The notes under the pieces are model-generated. The model searched no databases and was not told where the DNA came from. It was given only the letters and a program-made list of their open reading frames with translations. Of a stretch of 64,000 nucleotides of DNA, positions 1 to 11,791 are shown piece by piece. Location of the stretch: contig LUCM01002286.1 of assembly GCA_008360955.1 (NCBI GenBank), forward strand, positions 66,066 through 130,065, in the 5' to 3' direction. Numbering within the stretch: position 1 is the first letter of the stretch; every line of letters begins with the position of its first letter. The stretch comes from Fasciolopsis buskii. Taxonomy: Eukaryota; Platyhelminthes; Trematoda; Plagiorchiida; Fasciolidae. The position numbers and the translations under genes are program-made.

Positions 1-136
1 TGGCTGAATCGTTGACCTGAAGTATGTTATCTTGTATCCCTCGCTGAGTCGTGGACGCGTAAAGGCCGTCAACCCGTTTCAAGGTATAGTCTCATTTTGA
101 TTGCCTACGCCGATTAGCAATGTCCAACAATGAGGT

Positions 137-157
137 ACATATATATATATATATATA
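137..157. repeat. (AT)n microsatellite
   Basis: An uninterrupted run of about ten AT dinucleotides in otherwise unremarkable sequence. No other element is seen in the first 300 bases. Confidence 0.9.
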
Positions 158-311
158 ATTTCTTGTGCAGATGGACTGAAAAAAATGAAAAAGCAGTGCA
201 CCGAACGGCTCATAATTGGGTATTGGTATGACCAACAGATGACAAATACCATACAGGTTGTTACTCAGTGTGCATAGAATCCGTTTATGCAATGTTGCGC
301 ATGTTTTTCAG

Positions 312-487
312 CTGCTCACCACGAAAACGGTACGGTCGTCAGAAATTCGGTGCTGCTTGGAATCATAGAATACCACGTACTGATATTTCCCCTAAATGGC
401 TGTTCCGAATCCGTCCCTATTGTCCAAAGAGGAAAATACTCAGCATCGATTCTGCAAAAGACAGAAGCTAAAATTATTTTGGCACAG
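312..487 (+). CDS. candidate internal exon, unknown protein
   Basis: No family is recognised. The segment follows a good acceptor (T-rich tract ending TTTTTCAG) and ends at CAG before GTAAAT, a reasonable donor. It completes a codon with two bases, then reads 58 codons without a stop, starting AHHENGTVV and ending KIILAQ, and exits in phase 0. The composition looks protein-like, with one N-G-T sequon and a single Cys. A longer antisense frame (316-705, minus) covers the same DNA and could be the real one or a shadow. The judgement rests only on splice-like edges and an open frame, so it could be chance. It may belong with the exons proposed at 1054-1511. Confidence 0.22.
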
Positions 488-1053
488 GTAAATGAATTGA
501 TTGCCGTGAGCGAGGAGTATAGAATGTGAGCCGGTAGGTTGATGAAAAATCGATCGGTGGTTTGAAGACGGGTGGAAATGCAGTGTGTCCCCCTCTTTTT
601 CATTTTGCGACACGCGTAGTTATTGGTGACGAATTTTTTGACGTAGTTTGACATCTGTTGCGCAACACCTTCGAAATATTCAGTGGGCATTTCTAAAGAA
701 ACCACGGCATCGTACTCGTTGATTAGTTTCAGATGCAGTTTCCTCTTTTGATGTGCAAAATATGTGCATTATTTGCCAGTTACACAGGCGCATGACTTGA
801 GATGTGATTATAACGTAGGCGATAGATTGAACCGTTTACAATCATATTTATTGTCATGTGTTAGCATCTGCACGAGTAACTGCAAACCAGCTTGTTTGCC
901 ACGTTGTTATTTTAAATGCTTGCTCGGGGATTCTGGAAATACATAACTTCCATCGATGACGGTTTCAAAATAAAATTATTATGCTTTTTGGAAAATCGTT
1001 TAAATTTATACAGAAAGATAATTCAAGGCAGTTAATTGTATGTCGTTTTGCAG

Positions 1054-1511
1054 CAAAGCTCCACTTCCAAACGGACCTTCTGCCAAGAATAATCTTGCCA
1101 CGGATGCATGGGTCATATTCTTTCTAATACCATTCTTGCCTCCGTAAGGACTCCTGCCATGATCAGCATTTTTTTTCGTTCGTCCGACTATCCTATTGCT
1201 GGTGTTACAATTCGAATCTCTGATCATGTGGCAGATTGTGGCATGCTTATTGCCTGTGTACAAGATTAATCGTGCCTATCCATGACTAATTTGAAATTAT
1301 TTGCAATTTACGATCTTTCGTCTGTCTATCTGTTGGCTGACGTGATCGGTGCCGTAAACCATTTTCACACTGTCTCGACAGTTCCAATTGCAATGTCTTC
1401 AAGTCGCCCGACCAAGGGTTGTACAGGCGACAGGATAACCACGGCACTATTGCATCTTCCCAATTTCTGTTATTCAGCATTATCCCCCTCTATTGTTTAG
1501 TTATTATTTAA
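1054..1511 (+). CDS. candidate last two exons of an unknown protein
   Basis: Two segments that fit together: 1054-1143 and 1382-1511. The first follows GTTTTGCAG, reads KAPLPNGPS then a hydrophobic stretch WVIFFLIPFL, and ends before GTAAGG, a strong donor. It leaves two bases of a codon. The second follows CTGTCTCGACAG and starts with the one base needed to complete that codon (Pro). It then reads to a TAA, ending in a hydrophobic tail (FLLFSIIPLYCLVII). A C-terminal hydrophobic tail could be a membrane anchor. No homologue is recognised. Phase agreement has a one-in-three chance of being accidental. An overlapping frame running to 1752 competes with the second exon. The join of the 312-487 segment to 1054 does not fit in phase without another exon between them. 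Confidence 0.22.
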
Positions 1512-2210
1512 GCTAGGAAACGTCTGGTGTTTGCGGTTTCACACACTCTTCAACTTTGCTTATCGCTCGCCGAGGGAAAAGTGTACCATCACCTACGATG
1601 TGATAGTTGCGGATGCAGAAGGAATATATATGACAACAATTCCTTCTCTTGACGATGCGATTAAAATGAAATCAACTTTATTTAGTGAATCTGATCTTGG
1701 TTTCATCATCAAAGTCCTCTCTGAAAGGCATATGTATTCGGGGATATCATAAAGTTAGTCAGTTCCGGTGGTACTCGCTTGAGCGGAGGACACTATGATC
1801 GCATCGGGAGTTCCAAATTCCATCGCAATTATTGAAAGCAATTTGTGGTTGACAACTTGTTTACTGTAACGCAAGTCCTAACAGAAGCTAATCATTTTAC
1901 CGCGCGAACCGCCGCATTAGCCACTGACTAGCCCTGGCAGCGGAGCGGATTCGTTAGGATTCTGCCTTCATCTTCATTGTCCTTGGGATGGCTATTGTCT
2001 AGAGATCGTATTTCAGGATACTGCTGAGTCTTTTCGCTTACTGCAAAACTTATTACTCCACCGTTCTTACTCATAATTCATCCTTGTGATTCGAATTCCG
2101 TCCTCTATTTCGCAGGTCACAAAGTTCGAACTAAACGTACACGTGGCAGGAAAGCCAAAAAAGCAAGACTAACATATCTAAGTCATGAAGAAGTACACGA
2201 TTACCTTCTA
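1512..2210. other. no recognised feature
   Basis: The only notable item is an open frame on the plus strand to 1752 (contains VIVADAEG and LGFIIKVLSERH). A pyrimidine-rich tract ending TTTAG precedes it, but no donor or family was found. Confidence 0.5.
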
Positions 2211-2385
2211 TCTCTTATCTTTTACTTTTTTATTAATGAAGTAGCAGTGTACAACATTCTACAGGAAGGGGACCGCGGCCAACAGAGGGCTGCCCAGTGG
2301 GGAAGTTGACTGACGGTGGGAAGATTCGAACCCGTTACCTTCGAGCACAAACGCCGCAGCCTTATTCGTCCGCCCACCGCCGGCC
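2211..2385 (-). repeat. tRNA-derived SINE, family 1 (minus strand)
   Basis: Read on the minus strand, this copy has a tRNA-like head with B box GGTTCGAATCT (complement of 2322-2332) and a degraded A box near 2360-2377. A body reading CTTCCCCACTGGGCAGCCC follows, with a tail AAAGTAAAAGATAAGA. The copy at 34350-34514 shares head, body and tail with about one change in five to seven bases. SINEs of this kind are non-coding and move with LINE machinery; that role is from general knowledge. The source tRNA was not identified. Confidence 0.75.
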
Positions 2386-5300
2386 AATGGAGGATCTCAC
2401 CAGAGTAGCTTTGCTGTCGGATAATCGAGTAAATAGTTGAAGTCCTTCATGAGTAAGAATGCTGGTCTTTCGGGAAAAGAACATGAATTTGTTCAGAACC
2501 GTAGCTAAAGAACAAGAAACCAGGAACAATTTGAACAAGTTTCTAGCTTGACTTAAAAAAAACAACCACTAAATGACCATTCTGTCTATCAGTACGTGTC
2601 GTGTCACGCTGCATAAAACTGATAACATTTGATTAAGACGGACGAAATGGAGTAATAATTAGCTGAGATCATATAGAGAAGAATAAACCTAGTGACGGGT
2701 TCATAATGGGCTTTTGATGTCTTGTCGGGTAGTAGTAATAGCTTGTGACTAGGGATGGTATGTCTGCATTTATCTCCTGTGTCGCTCAGGATCTCAATAA
2801 TTTTGTGGCCTGGATTAGAGTGTGGCACTGACATTATTCAGGGGATGACAGTAATCATGGCTCACATTCAAGGTTAAGTTGTGGCTTGAACACGTTTACG
2901 TTTGTGAAAAAGTTAGCTAAACTCACCATATTGTCATGTGAGCTATACATTCCGTGAATGTGCATTGTACCGAATAAAATGTTCAGATTTTTACAGTATC
3001 ACCTTAATTGAATTAAGGGAGTCAACCGAATTATCACCAGTTGGCTTCAAATCATATCAGTGTGTGTAATGTTGAAATGCAGAATCGAAGAAGTAGTTAA
3101 AAGTCATGATCTAATTATTATGCACCTCGCTGGTTTCGGCAATGGGTTCTATTAGAACCAACACTCACGGATTTTGTTTTTACAAATCTCATATTTGAAA
3201 ACCATTTTAAGCGTGATTTTAACGCAACTTGATATCTGACCAGAAGGAAAATTCGTCAGTTCATATGCACTTTGAAAAAGAAAACTCTACCCGAAACTAC
3301 GAATAGGGACAGGACAACAGTGGAAAATGAATCTGAGTATTTTTGGAGTCATTTTTAATTGTCTGCAGACAGTTTCTATGGTGCAATGCGTTGTCTAGGC
3401 CTGGTCTAGGGGAATCCATTATATTTATTTGTGTAGACGTGAGACCAGAGCTTAACGCGAGTGTCCCAAAAACTAAGATTGAATGGAACCGATTGTGGAC
3501 AAATAATAGGCCATATCTAGTAAGATACGTACGCATTTGCATTTGTAATTTTGCAAAGGTTTGCTTGCAAGGATGCCTGTGTTTTAGTCAAGGATAGTCA
3601 TTCACTTCATCCGGCAGTCACGGGACAAACAGAAGTTGGTACAAAAAATTAATTCGTTTATCCTTGACGGGTTGTTGATGAACTCAGCTGAGATTCGCCG
3701 TCAGGATACTTTGCCAGTATTTCTTAGGGTCACATTTCTGCAGATTTGAAAACGGGAGGATTTAGAGTAAACATTAGTATGTTACGAAACACTAGCATAA
3801 TATCCTGACAGATCATTGTGTACAAGATAAGGGGAAACTGAAAATCTTTTGTATTGGCACTTTTCACCCGTGGACAAGCGCGCACCATGCAGTTCGACGG
3901 ATTAACCCTGCTTTTGGTAAGGTGAATACGTCTCCAAAGATTAATAATTATCAGCGCCAGATTTTGAGTTTCTATTCCGACACATCAGCAAGAGTAACAG
4001 AATGCCGGAAATATTCTAAGGATATGACAGTCCTGAAGTCTCCTTACCTAACCGGCGATAGGAGACAACCACCTGAGATTTGGGCTGAAGACGATCGTTA
4101 AAAACCAAAGCGAAATCTAATCTGGTTAGTGGACCTGTGGTAAGGAAGCAAACATTAGACGGATGGGTAAACCGAGAAAGTCAGAGCAGATAAAAACATG
4201 TGGTTAAGTTAAAATGTAAACCAGATTGCACGGGAAAACGATAAGCAGAAATAATATGTTGCCAAAAACTATGAAAACATTGTTTTCAAAGTTTTCTGCT
4301 AGAAGATGAAATTTTCAGAGTTTAACAAATAGCAAATAAAACTAATCGATAAGTGGTTGATGGGCGTAAAAAGCGAATGAGGTAGGGAGCAGTTTTGAAA
4401 CCTCTTACTCCTACCCAGTCAAAGGTGCTCTCCTGCCTATTTGCGTGCAATGAATCTCACTGGTAAAACAACCAGGTACCCTGGGACAATCGAATGTCTA
4501 TAGTTTTCTGAAACAGAAGTCATTACGGGATAGAGTCAAATACGAACTAACGTTCTGGAAAAACAAAGCGCAAATTTCTTCGACATATCTTTAACTCCAT
4601 TCGGTTAATAAAGGAGACATCATCCAGAGTAGATTTGTTAAGTTCACAGGCGCAACGAACGGGTTTTCGCAGAGGGATTAACTGTTAGGTAGAAGCGCAC
4701 TATTACAGCACTTTGTGTCAGCTTGTAAACGAAGAACGTTACGTATACTGATCGATAGGGCTTGCTTAAACCCGTAGAATCTCAGGATTTTGGAATCGAA
4801 GCAACAAAGATGGACCTCCGAAACTTTTAAGTAGAAGATTAGCTTACGTGTTTGGGAGTGGGCTCAATTTGGGCTTCATCCAGGGCCACTGGACCATGCA
4901 GCAAGACATACGAATGTAGACTATCAACGCTTACTCCTTGGTAATTTCAACCGGATGAAAGTGTTTAAACATATCTGTGGATGAAAAAGCGCGGTTAACA
5001 TAATATCTCCGGAAGCGAATATCAATGAGATATTAGTAGGCAGACTAATAAAAACGCAAACATTTCACAAATTTTAACTTATTCGTACACAAAAATCTGG
5101 CCTGTTCTTGTGGAAGTTTCATTTTCATAAAATTTGTCCTAACGTTCGTTGGTGAAAAACCTGCCGTTCTGAATCGCGACGTTGTGGAACGCACTGTGTT
5201 ACCGTATACAAGAAACAGGCAGTTCGGATTAGATTTTAGAGCCGCTGGTTCATACTTGCCTTTAAGTTTGCTTTGACACAAAGTATTATATACCTAGTTA

Positions 5301-5425
5301 CCTAGCTTTCAGATACCCAGTTGTGTACATGGACTGACAACGATTAGCCGAGACAGTTCGAATCGGTTTATCACACATGAAAGCTTATATTAATGGGGCA
5401 AGGCCTTTTTGATTCAGACTATTGT
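2386..5425. other. no recognised feature
   Basis: AT-rich sequence with only short open frames on both strands (for example 2604-2834 minus and 3343-3597 plus), none recognisable and none with convincing splice sites. It reads as intergenic or intronic DNA. Confidence 0.5.
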
Positions 5426-5472
5426 TTTTGCCGACGTTTCGGCTAGCTTTGCTAATCTTTATCGAAGCAGAT
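5426..5472 (-). repeat. GAAACGT-type repeat tail
   Basis: On the minus strand this reads GATTAGCAAAGCTAGCCGAAA followed by CGTCGG, with small self-complementary arms (CCGA / TCGG). Similar CGAAACGT motifs end the arms of the foldback at 44412-44652. This looks like the terminal piece of a mobile element, but the family was not identified. Confidence 0.3.
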
Positions 5473-6880
5473 TTTATAATCATAAGATTCTGTTCTAAAA
5501 TCCAACGTGTTCCCATGTCGTGAGTATGTGTGCCTATCTGTGTGTAACTACGATTTCATCATTTCAGTGGTATGGTGGAAGGAAATCGAATATCAGTCGT
5601 ATCTAATCATATCATTTATTGATTATTACCTTTAGTTACCTTCGGGGTAAATCGGCTTCTGCAACTGCTTTTATCAACCATCAGAACACTCGGTAAATTG
5701 ATTTTGTGATGGCTCCCAGCTTCTACTTCACAAAGCACTTAATTTTCTGCGCAGAAATGAAACAGATTCTTTGATACGCCCTATTCACTTCACAGGTCGT
5801 ACAGAATCCGCACGATGCGACAGTCGCGGTGTGAATTGAGTAGTCGGGAACTTCGGTCTGCTTGGTGGTTACAGATCATCTCACACCAATCACGGTGAGT
5901 CTAAACGCAAAGTCATGATGCAACACTCATGAAGTAGTTGTCCACATAGGTGACCATCTGTGACCAGAAAGGGCATATAAGTCGCTGCTGGCCAGCTGAC
6001 AAAAGTTTTTTAACCATTTGACTTATGTGTACTAATTTAATGAATGCCACTTTTATAAGTAAAGAATGTGGTCAGCATACCCTGTGATTTAGGCAAGCGA
6101 GTTTGCTTTAATCTGCTCATACTGAAGTTGTTCATTTGATTTCCGAGTTTAATGAGGAGATTCGAATCATGTTTCCGACGCTGAACTTATCGGAGGATTT
6201 TGGATAGTCTTCCAAGATCTGACACTCATTTTGAAGTAAACTAGCAGAAAGCTTCTTCAGCTAGTTCAACGATCACTTCATATCAGACTGGTGGACGCAT
6301 TCTCCATGACCAGCCTCCTCCGTGCCTCGGATCGTGCTCCTCTGACATTATTCCGACTTCCAATTTGCACTGGCCGTTTGACTCTATCAGTGCTCCCAAA
6401 TGTTCTGATTTTGGGCAAGTAAGCGCTCATAAGATGGCCAGGCCGCTTGAAAACGGAAGATTGCAAATGACATCTATTGTAAAATACATTTTGAGAAATT
6501 TGGGACACACGACCTCCACCATCTTTGGTGGAACAAAGAACGTCATCCCCTCTCGTGATAAGCAGGAACAGAGGCGATATACAAAAACCGAGAACAGAAG
6601 CTCTGAAACAACCAGGTGGAAATATTGGAAAGTAAAGCAGGTGAGACATTTCGAGTCAAAATCTTTAGCGAAGCATGAATCTTCATTCAAGCATAGCTTT
6701 ACTGTACTCGTCTCTTGTGTGTCCCACTTCATAATCCATTGTAACCACCAGTTCGTAGCATAGTGTGCAGCAGTTGTGTCGTTTACATTTGTGGTTCTGA
6801 GAATTGAGTCTAATGATGAGATAAAATAGACATTTGCGCATTTTGGGTACCGACTTTTGACGACTTTACCTGTAAGTGGC
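5473..6880. other. no recognised feature; overlapping open frames
   Basis: Between 6278 and 6763 both strands carry frames of 123 and 132 codons that overlap. Neither protein is recognisable and no splice-site pattern supports one over the other. The rest is unremarkable. Confidence 0.45.
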
Positions 6881-7205
6881 CTGACACAGTCAGATACAGC
6901 TTTGTGCTAGCCTGAGTGCACAGTTAGCCAATGAGAAACATGAAGACAAACGGTCGTGAAAACCTAACCTATCTCGACGACAATTCTATGGAATGTATTT
7001 CACCAACTGGGATTTATCCCAAATTAGCTTATATAAATCAGTGGGCTGTAAATACGACTAGAACGTTTTCCCCTTTGTTTGTAGTCTCCTCGTTGTATTC
7101 GTTTGCGTAGCTTGGATTGGAGCCAATTTAGTAGCCATTGATAACCCGTATCGGTTCGTTTTTCTGGCTGACCGAATTCCGTATACTAATTTCGAGACCA
7201 AACAC
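6881..7205 (+). repeat. LTR-like interspersed repeat, copy A
   Basis: This copy aligns with 17323-17640 along its length and with 9286-9476 over its second half. Shared landmarks are CAGCTTTGTGCTAGCC, GGAATGTATTTC, a GGGATTTATCCC palindrome, a TATA-like box (TATATAAA, 7030-7037) and a 3' part with GCTTGGATTGGAGCCAATTTA. A TATA box followed about 100 bases later by a conserved end is what a retrotransposon LTR would show, but no TG...CA ends, target duplication or primer site were proven. It may be a solo LTR or part of another element. Confidence 0.6.
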
Positions 7206-9285
7206 TACACGACAACGTGGGAATTATTTGTTTCACATTACCATCTAGACAGTGCTCTAGTCAAGTACTTTGCTCCAAAAATTATCCTGGTGACGGGTAG
7301 CTTTTTTGTTCAAAGTTTAGAAGTTTCGGGCATGTTATGCAAGTACACGAGCCAACTGTTCGGGATCACATTCAGAATTGAATAGATTTTTTGAACTAAA
7401 TAGACTATGCCTGATTATATGGATAATAGCATTTTTCAGTGGTAATTATAATGTTCACCAAACTGGTGATTACGACTTAAGAATTCGTAGAGAGCCTAAC
7501 CGACTGGTGAACAGTGTGGGGTTTGGCAGTGTAAAGCTTAAGACTAGCATGGTGATCAGATTAATGGTTAGTCTATACTAAACACTTTCTTCATAGTTTG
7601 CAAAATTTGTGTTAATCTTTACGACTGTAGTTCACAGCGTAAAGTTTATCGGCTATTCATATAAGGATACTTCTGAATGATCGTACGCATTACAAGGATG
7701 GTCCAAAATCAGAACGCTTGCTGTATTTTTTAGTTGAATCTAAATGTGTTTTCCAGATACGTGGCTCTTAAGGTAGTAAGCAGAAAATCGAACTTATTAG
7801 TTGTCAAAATAACAGATACATAAATTGGGATCATATACAGTTTGATACGTGGCAATTTTTAGTACCAGGTTTGATCATTGTTCCCTGAAAAATCCGGGAA
7901 CAAATTCAACATTGTAGTGTTCATCATGATTTATCTTGATGCAGTGAGAAGAATTGTTCCGTGAAGTCAGAGGAAAAAATGAGACTCAAGCAATTCTACT
8001 CACTTTGTATTTAATCATCGTTCCGGTTGACATTTTGCAATGAACAGGAGTGGGATTCGAGCATCAAAAGTTAGTTAAATAGGAAGAGTTTAATGCTGAT
8101 AGCAACTGTCCTGTTGACAGAGATTTCAAAATTGTCTGAGTAGTAAATCATTTCCGGTTTTATCTTTGCACGTTTTGTGCTTTGTGAACGTCGCACGACA
8201 CTCAGTGTAGAAAAGAACTAGTTTCAGGACTTTGTACCCATTTGGATGAGACATCCGAGGCCGTCACAAAACAGGCGTTGTTCGATGCGCACGAACGCGC
8301 ACACTAATCTGCGTTGATCAAAAAAGTGTATTTCTACTACGATTTGATTGGTTGGTCTAATCGCTTCGCTTTGTTCTCGTTTAAAGATCTCACATGCTCA
8401 CTCTTGCCTGATGGCAGTGGGTGTTCGGTGAGGGGACTTGTGCGTGAAACTAGGGCTTCATAAATCTTCGTCTAGCCATGTTAGTAGTCACTTCAAAGGT
8501 ACTTGCATTAGTGTATCTGTTGGTTGTCTGGTTTAGCAATGCTTTCCTTACGTTCGGGCGGAACCACGTAGAAATAGTATTATTGCTGTAATAGTGTAAA
8601 TCTCTCGCATCTCATGGCTGAAGGTCGCCATACAAGAAATTTTCTATCCCCTGCATAGGTGAATGAGCCTAAAGCTGATTTAATAGCAAAGCCCGTAATG
8701 TTGTGTGTAACAGTAGCAATTGAAAAAGTAAAATGCTTGAAAATGTTTTGTCACTGAGCTTACATTCAAAGCTTGATAGTAATTCAAAGTGATTGGATAA
8801 AATTACAAGTTCCGTTGTAAGAACAAGTAGTCTTGCTACCATGCGTGTTAATCGTCAATTCTATGAGACCTTGGATTCTTCACGACAAACACTGAACTTA
8901 TTTTCCTGGACAAATTTCGCGATTAACGATGAACTTCAAGTTATCACTATTGTATTAGTGAACAGGCCATTGAATTGTCAGCATCAGTGATTCCACGATT
9001 GCCTAATCCCAAAGGATAAACAACCAGTACAGTGAATTCAGGCAAAAACAGGAATACATTTTATAATACTAAAAGAGAAATCATGGTCAAATGCGCCGTT
9101 GTTATTGATCTCTCAGGTTAATGATCCAGTGTTGCTCGCTGAACTGCATTAGGACGTGTCGGGTGATGGTTGATCGGCGGGCTAAAGTGACATATTGACA
9201 GTACATCATCAGTCACATATAAAGATGAAAATGATTTTTGAATAAAACGGATGGTTCATGGACACTCGTGACGTAACTGTTGTGT
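7206..9285. other. no recognised feature
   Basis: Only short unrecognised frames (7378-7581 and 8793-8990, plus). No retrotransposon protein follows LTR-like copy A. Confidence 0.5.
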
Positions 9286-9476
9286 GGGATTTATCCCAAA
9301 TTAGTATATAGATCCATGGATTGTGAATATAACTAGGAGTATTTCCCATTGGTTGTAGTCTCTTCTTTGTGTTCGTTTACATAGCTTGGATTGGAGCCAA
9401 TTTAGTAGCAACTTATGATCCGTATCGGTTCGTTTTTTCGTCTGACCGAATTCCGTATACTAATTTCAAGACCAAA
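9286..9476 (+). repeat. LTR-like interspersed repeat, copy B
   Basis: It begins at the GGGATTTATCCC palindrome, carries TATATA at 9305-9310, and matches copy A to the shared end CCGTATACTAATTTC-AGACCAAA. The upstream third seen in copies A and C is missing. It is therefore truncated or deleted at the 5' side. Confidence 0.6.
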
Positions 9477-10649
9477 TGCTGCGGCTTACTGGACTTCCGC
9501 TGAATCTGCTCTATTTTTGTATTGTTCGTTTCAGATTGTGACGGGTCTGAATTCAGTCGAGGAGCACTCTCTTGCGTGTAGCATATTGCTGTGGTGTTCT
9601 TTTTGAAGCGCTCACAAAAGATCCATTTTCTAACCAACTGATCAGTGCCATCCAGATTCGGCAGTGTGGTGAACACATTTCCCTTCACTCTTTTCTGCAT
9701 ACCTCTGGCTGTGTTGGTCCTACTGACTCGACTAATGACCTGGAATGTAGGTCCTGGCTGCAGAAATTGTGAAGTTTACCTGAATTCCGGTCATCCGCTG
9801 GTTCACTGTTGATAAGCAGATCTCTGTCTGTTGCGAGAAGCTTTCAACCTAGTCAGCATTGATTCAATGGGCGACTACTTTTGACTGGTTCATGCCGCGC
9901 AGTCGGTCATCATCTCCATGCATTAAAGTTGCATTGTCCTCTGCAATCTACGAACTGAGATCTGGAATACTGCTTACTGGGTGATCGTGTTCCACTGACT
10001 GATAAACCTGTGTGAACTTCGACTAAGTTTTATGGACAAACTGGCTAGAAATAACTAAGAAATGCTTTCTATCACACGAATTGACACAAAATAATGCAAA
10101 AGCCTTCGCCAAGTCCGTTTGGTTGCACCCAGTTAAGTGAACTTATGTCTAGGATATTTTTCACGCTTTTGTTTTTAAAAATAGCCTATTAACAAGGATG
10201 AAATGAAAACGCAATGATGATGATGCCAGTTAATTTGCACGGTAAACTTCCGGGCTAACGTCCTTGGACATTATAACTATGCATCGAATTCTCATTAATA
10301 TGGCTCTCGTCACCGGTCAGTGCAAATAATAATAACATAAATTTCAGATTTCGCAAGTCGCGCAAAAATAAAACGAAACAGAATTCATTTGGCTTTGCAA
10401 TTAACTACATAAGCACAGTTTTAGTAAGTCATTATAATACGACATTCTCAAATGTTAGTAAGTGCAACTTGAATTTTTGTGCAAACGTTCTGCCTCATAA
10501 ACGTGTTCAATGCAGCTTTAAGCAAGAAAAAGCAAGGCGTCATATGAACACGATACATCTAAATCCATGAAGCTGGAACGGCTTATTACGTGCTCATTTC
10601 GAGTTGATTTAAGGAGTGGTTTGTTTCTCATGAATTCGGTTGAAATGTC
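9477..10649. other. no recognised feature
   Basis: Overlapping short frames at 9413-9772 are shadows of the repeat and its flank. Nothing else is identifiable. Confidence 0.5.
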
Positions 10650-10822
10650 ATGACAAATAACGATGTGGAACTGGAGGAAGTATTCGGAGCTCCTCTGTAT
10701 GTATCTCCTTTGAAGGATCTGAGGGCATTTTTGACTCGAAACTGAAGTATGGACCCATAAATGTATTCCACCCGAAAGTGGTATCTGACGAGGCAGTAGA
10801 TAAGGATCTACCACATACATAG
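10650..10822 (+). pseudogene. possible decayed coding relic
   Basis: An ATG at 10650 opens a frame that reads NNDVELEEVFGAPLYVSP before a stop. Shifted by one frame, the text continues as KLKYGPINVFHPKVVSDEAV to a stop at 10820. Both halves look protein-like, as if one frameshift separates them. Antisense frames (10518-10826 and 10648-10854) are also open, as often happens opposite real codons. No family was recognised, and chance cannot be excluded. Confidence 0.2.
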
Positions 10823-11710
10823 GCAAACTTCACGTGACGGACTCTGGTACTCAAAGGCTGTCATCTGCGACTACGACCAACTAAACGAAATAGTGACAAC
10901 TTAAGAAACTGAGAAGTTAACATTACTCGGCTATCATAGACCCAGAATTATTCGGTCAATGTTGTTCCATCCTAGTTACTTTCCAGGCGAATACCGTGCA
11001 AGTAATCTCGAATATGAGTGGCAGTTATTTGGGTCTCTTTGACGTTTTCAACTGTTTTATCTGAAGTATGAGTGCGACTAACGATTCGTTTCCGTGCTTC
11101 TTCGCAGTCGATCATTGTTAGTATCAGTAGTGTTAGCAAAGCTGTCGATCTTTAATCTTGACAATCCTTACATCAGCATGCGGTCCCCTTGGTTCCTTTT
11201 CCAAGCAAGTGAAGGATGTTGCGACGTATCTCCAAACGTTCACCGATTTGTGAGCGATTGAATATTAGCGTAGCCTATTTCAGAACCTTTCATGGCCTTT
11301 AAAGGTGTGACAGTACATTTAACTGATACTGAATGTAGATGCGAAAGAAAAAAACACGAGAATTAAGTCAACGTGGCTTCATGCACAGTAACAGGTGTGA
11401 AAGTAGCTATAACAGTGAACCATTCGTTCAGGGACAATCTGTTGTTCAAGCTAAGTGAATCCTTTATCTGAACGAAGTCAAACTGTTTACGCGAAATTCT
11501 TGTTGAGGTCAAAATTTCAGTTTAAAAGGCTGAGGTCAATAGAATAACGGTTGACGTATTTTGGACCAGAAAATCTAGGCCCCCGGGAGATGAGTTTTTC
11601 AGCACCTGATTTTCTCGATTTACCATGTCCATTTAAAATACCCTAATACTTTCTTTACATGTTTTGTAATATTTTACTGAAAATAAACCGTAGCCCACAT
11701 CAAGGAGATA
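10823..11710. other. no recognised feature
   Basis: Nothing supportable was seen on either strand. Confidence 0.5.
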
Positions 11711-11791
11711 ATTAGTAGTAATAGCATCATTAGTAGTGACAGTGATAGCGATAGTAATAGTAGCAGTAGTATTGGTAGTGGCAATAGTAGC
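11711..11791. repeat. imperfect (TAG)n microsatellite
   Basis: About 80 bases of TAG/AGT triplets with scattered substitutions (AGTAGTAATAG, GATAGCGATAG). Confidence 0.85.

Noticed and set aside
316..705. 129-codon minus-strand frame at the left edge
   Set aside because: It has no ATG near its start and no clear donor. It overlaps the plus-strand segment with better splice edges, and frames of this length are expected by chance.
6278..6763. Overlapping 123- and 132-codon frames on opposite strands
   Set aside because: No motif, no splice pattern and no strand preference; compatible with chance.
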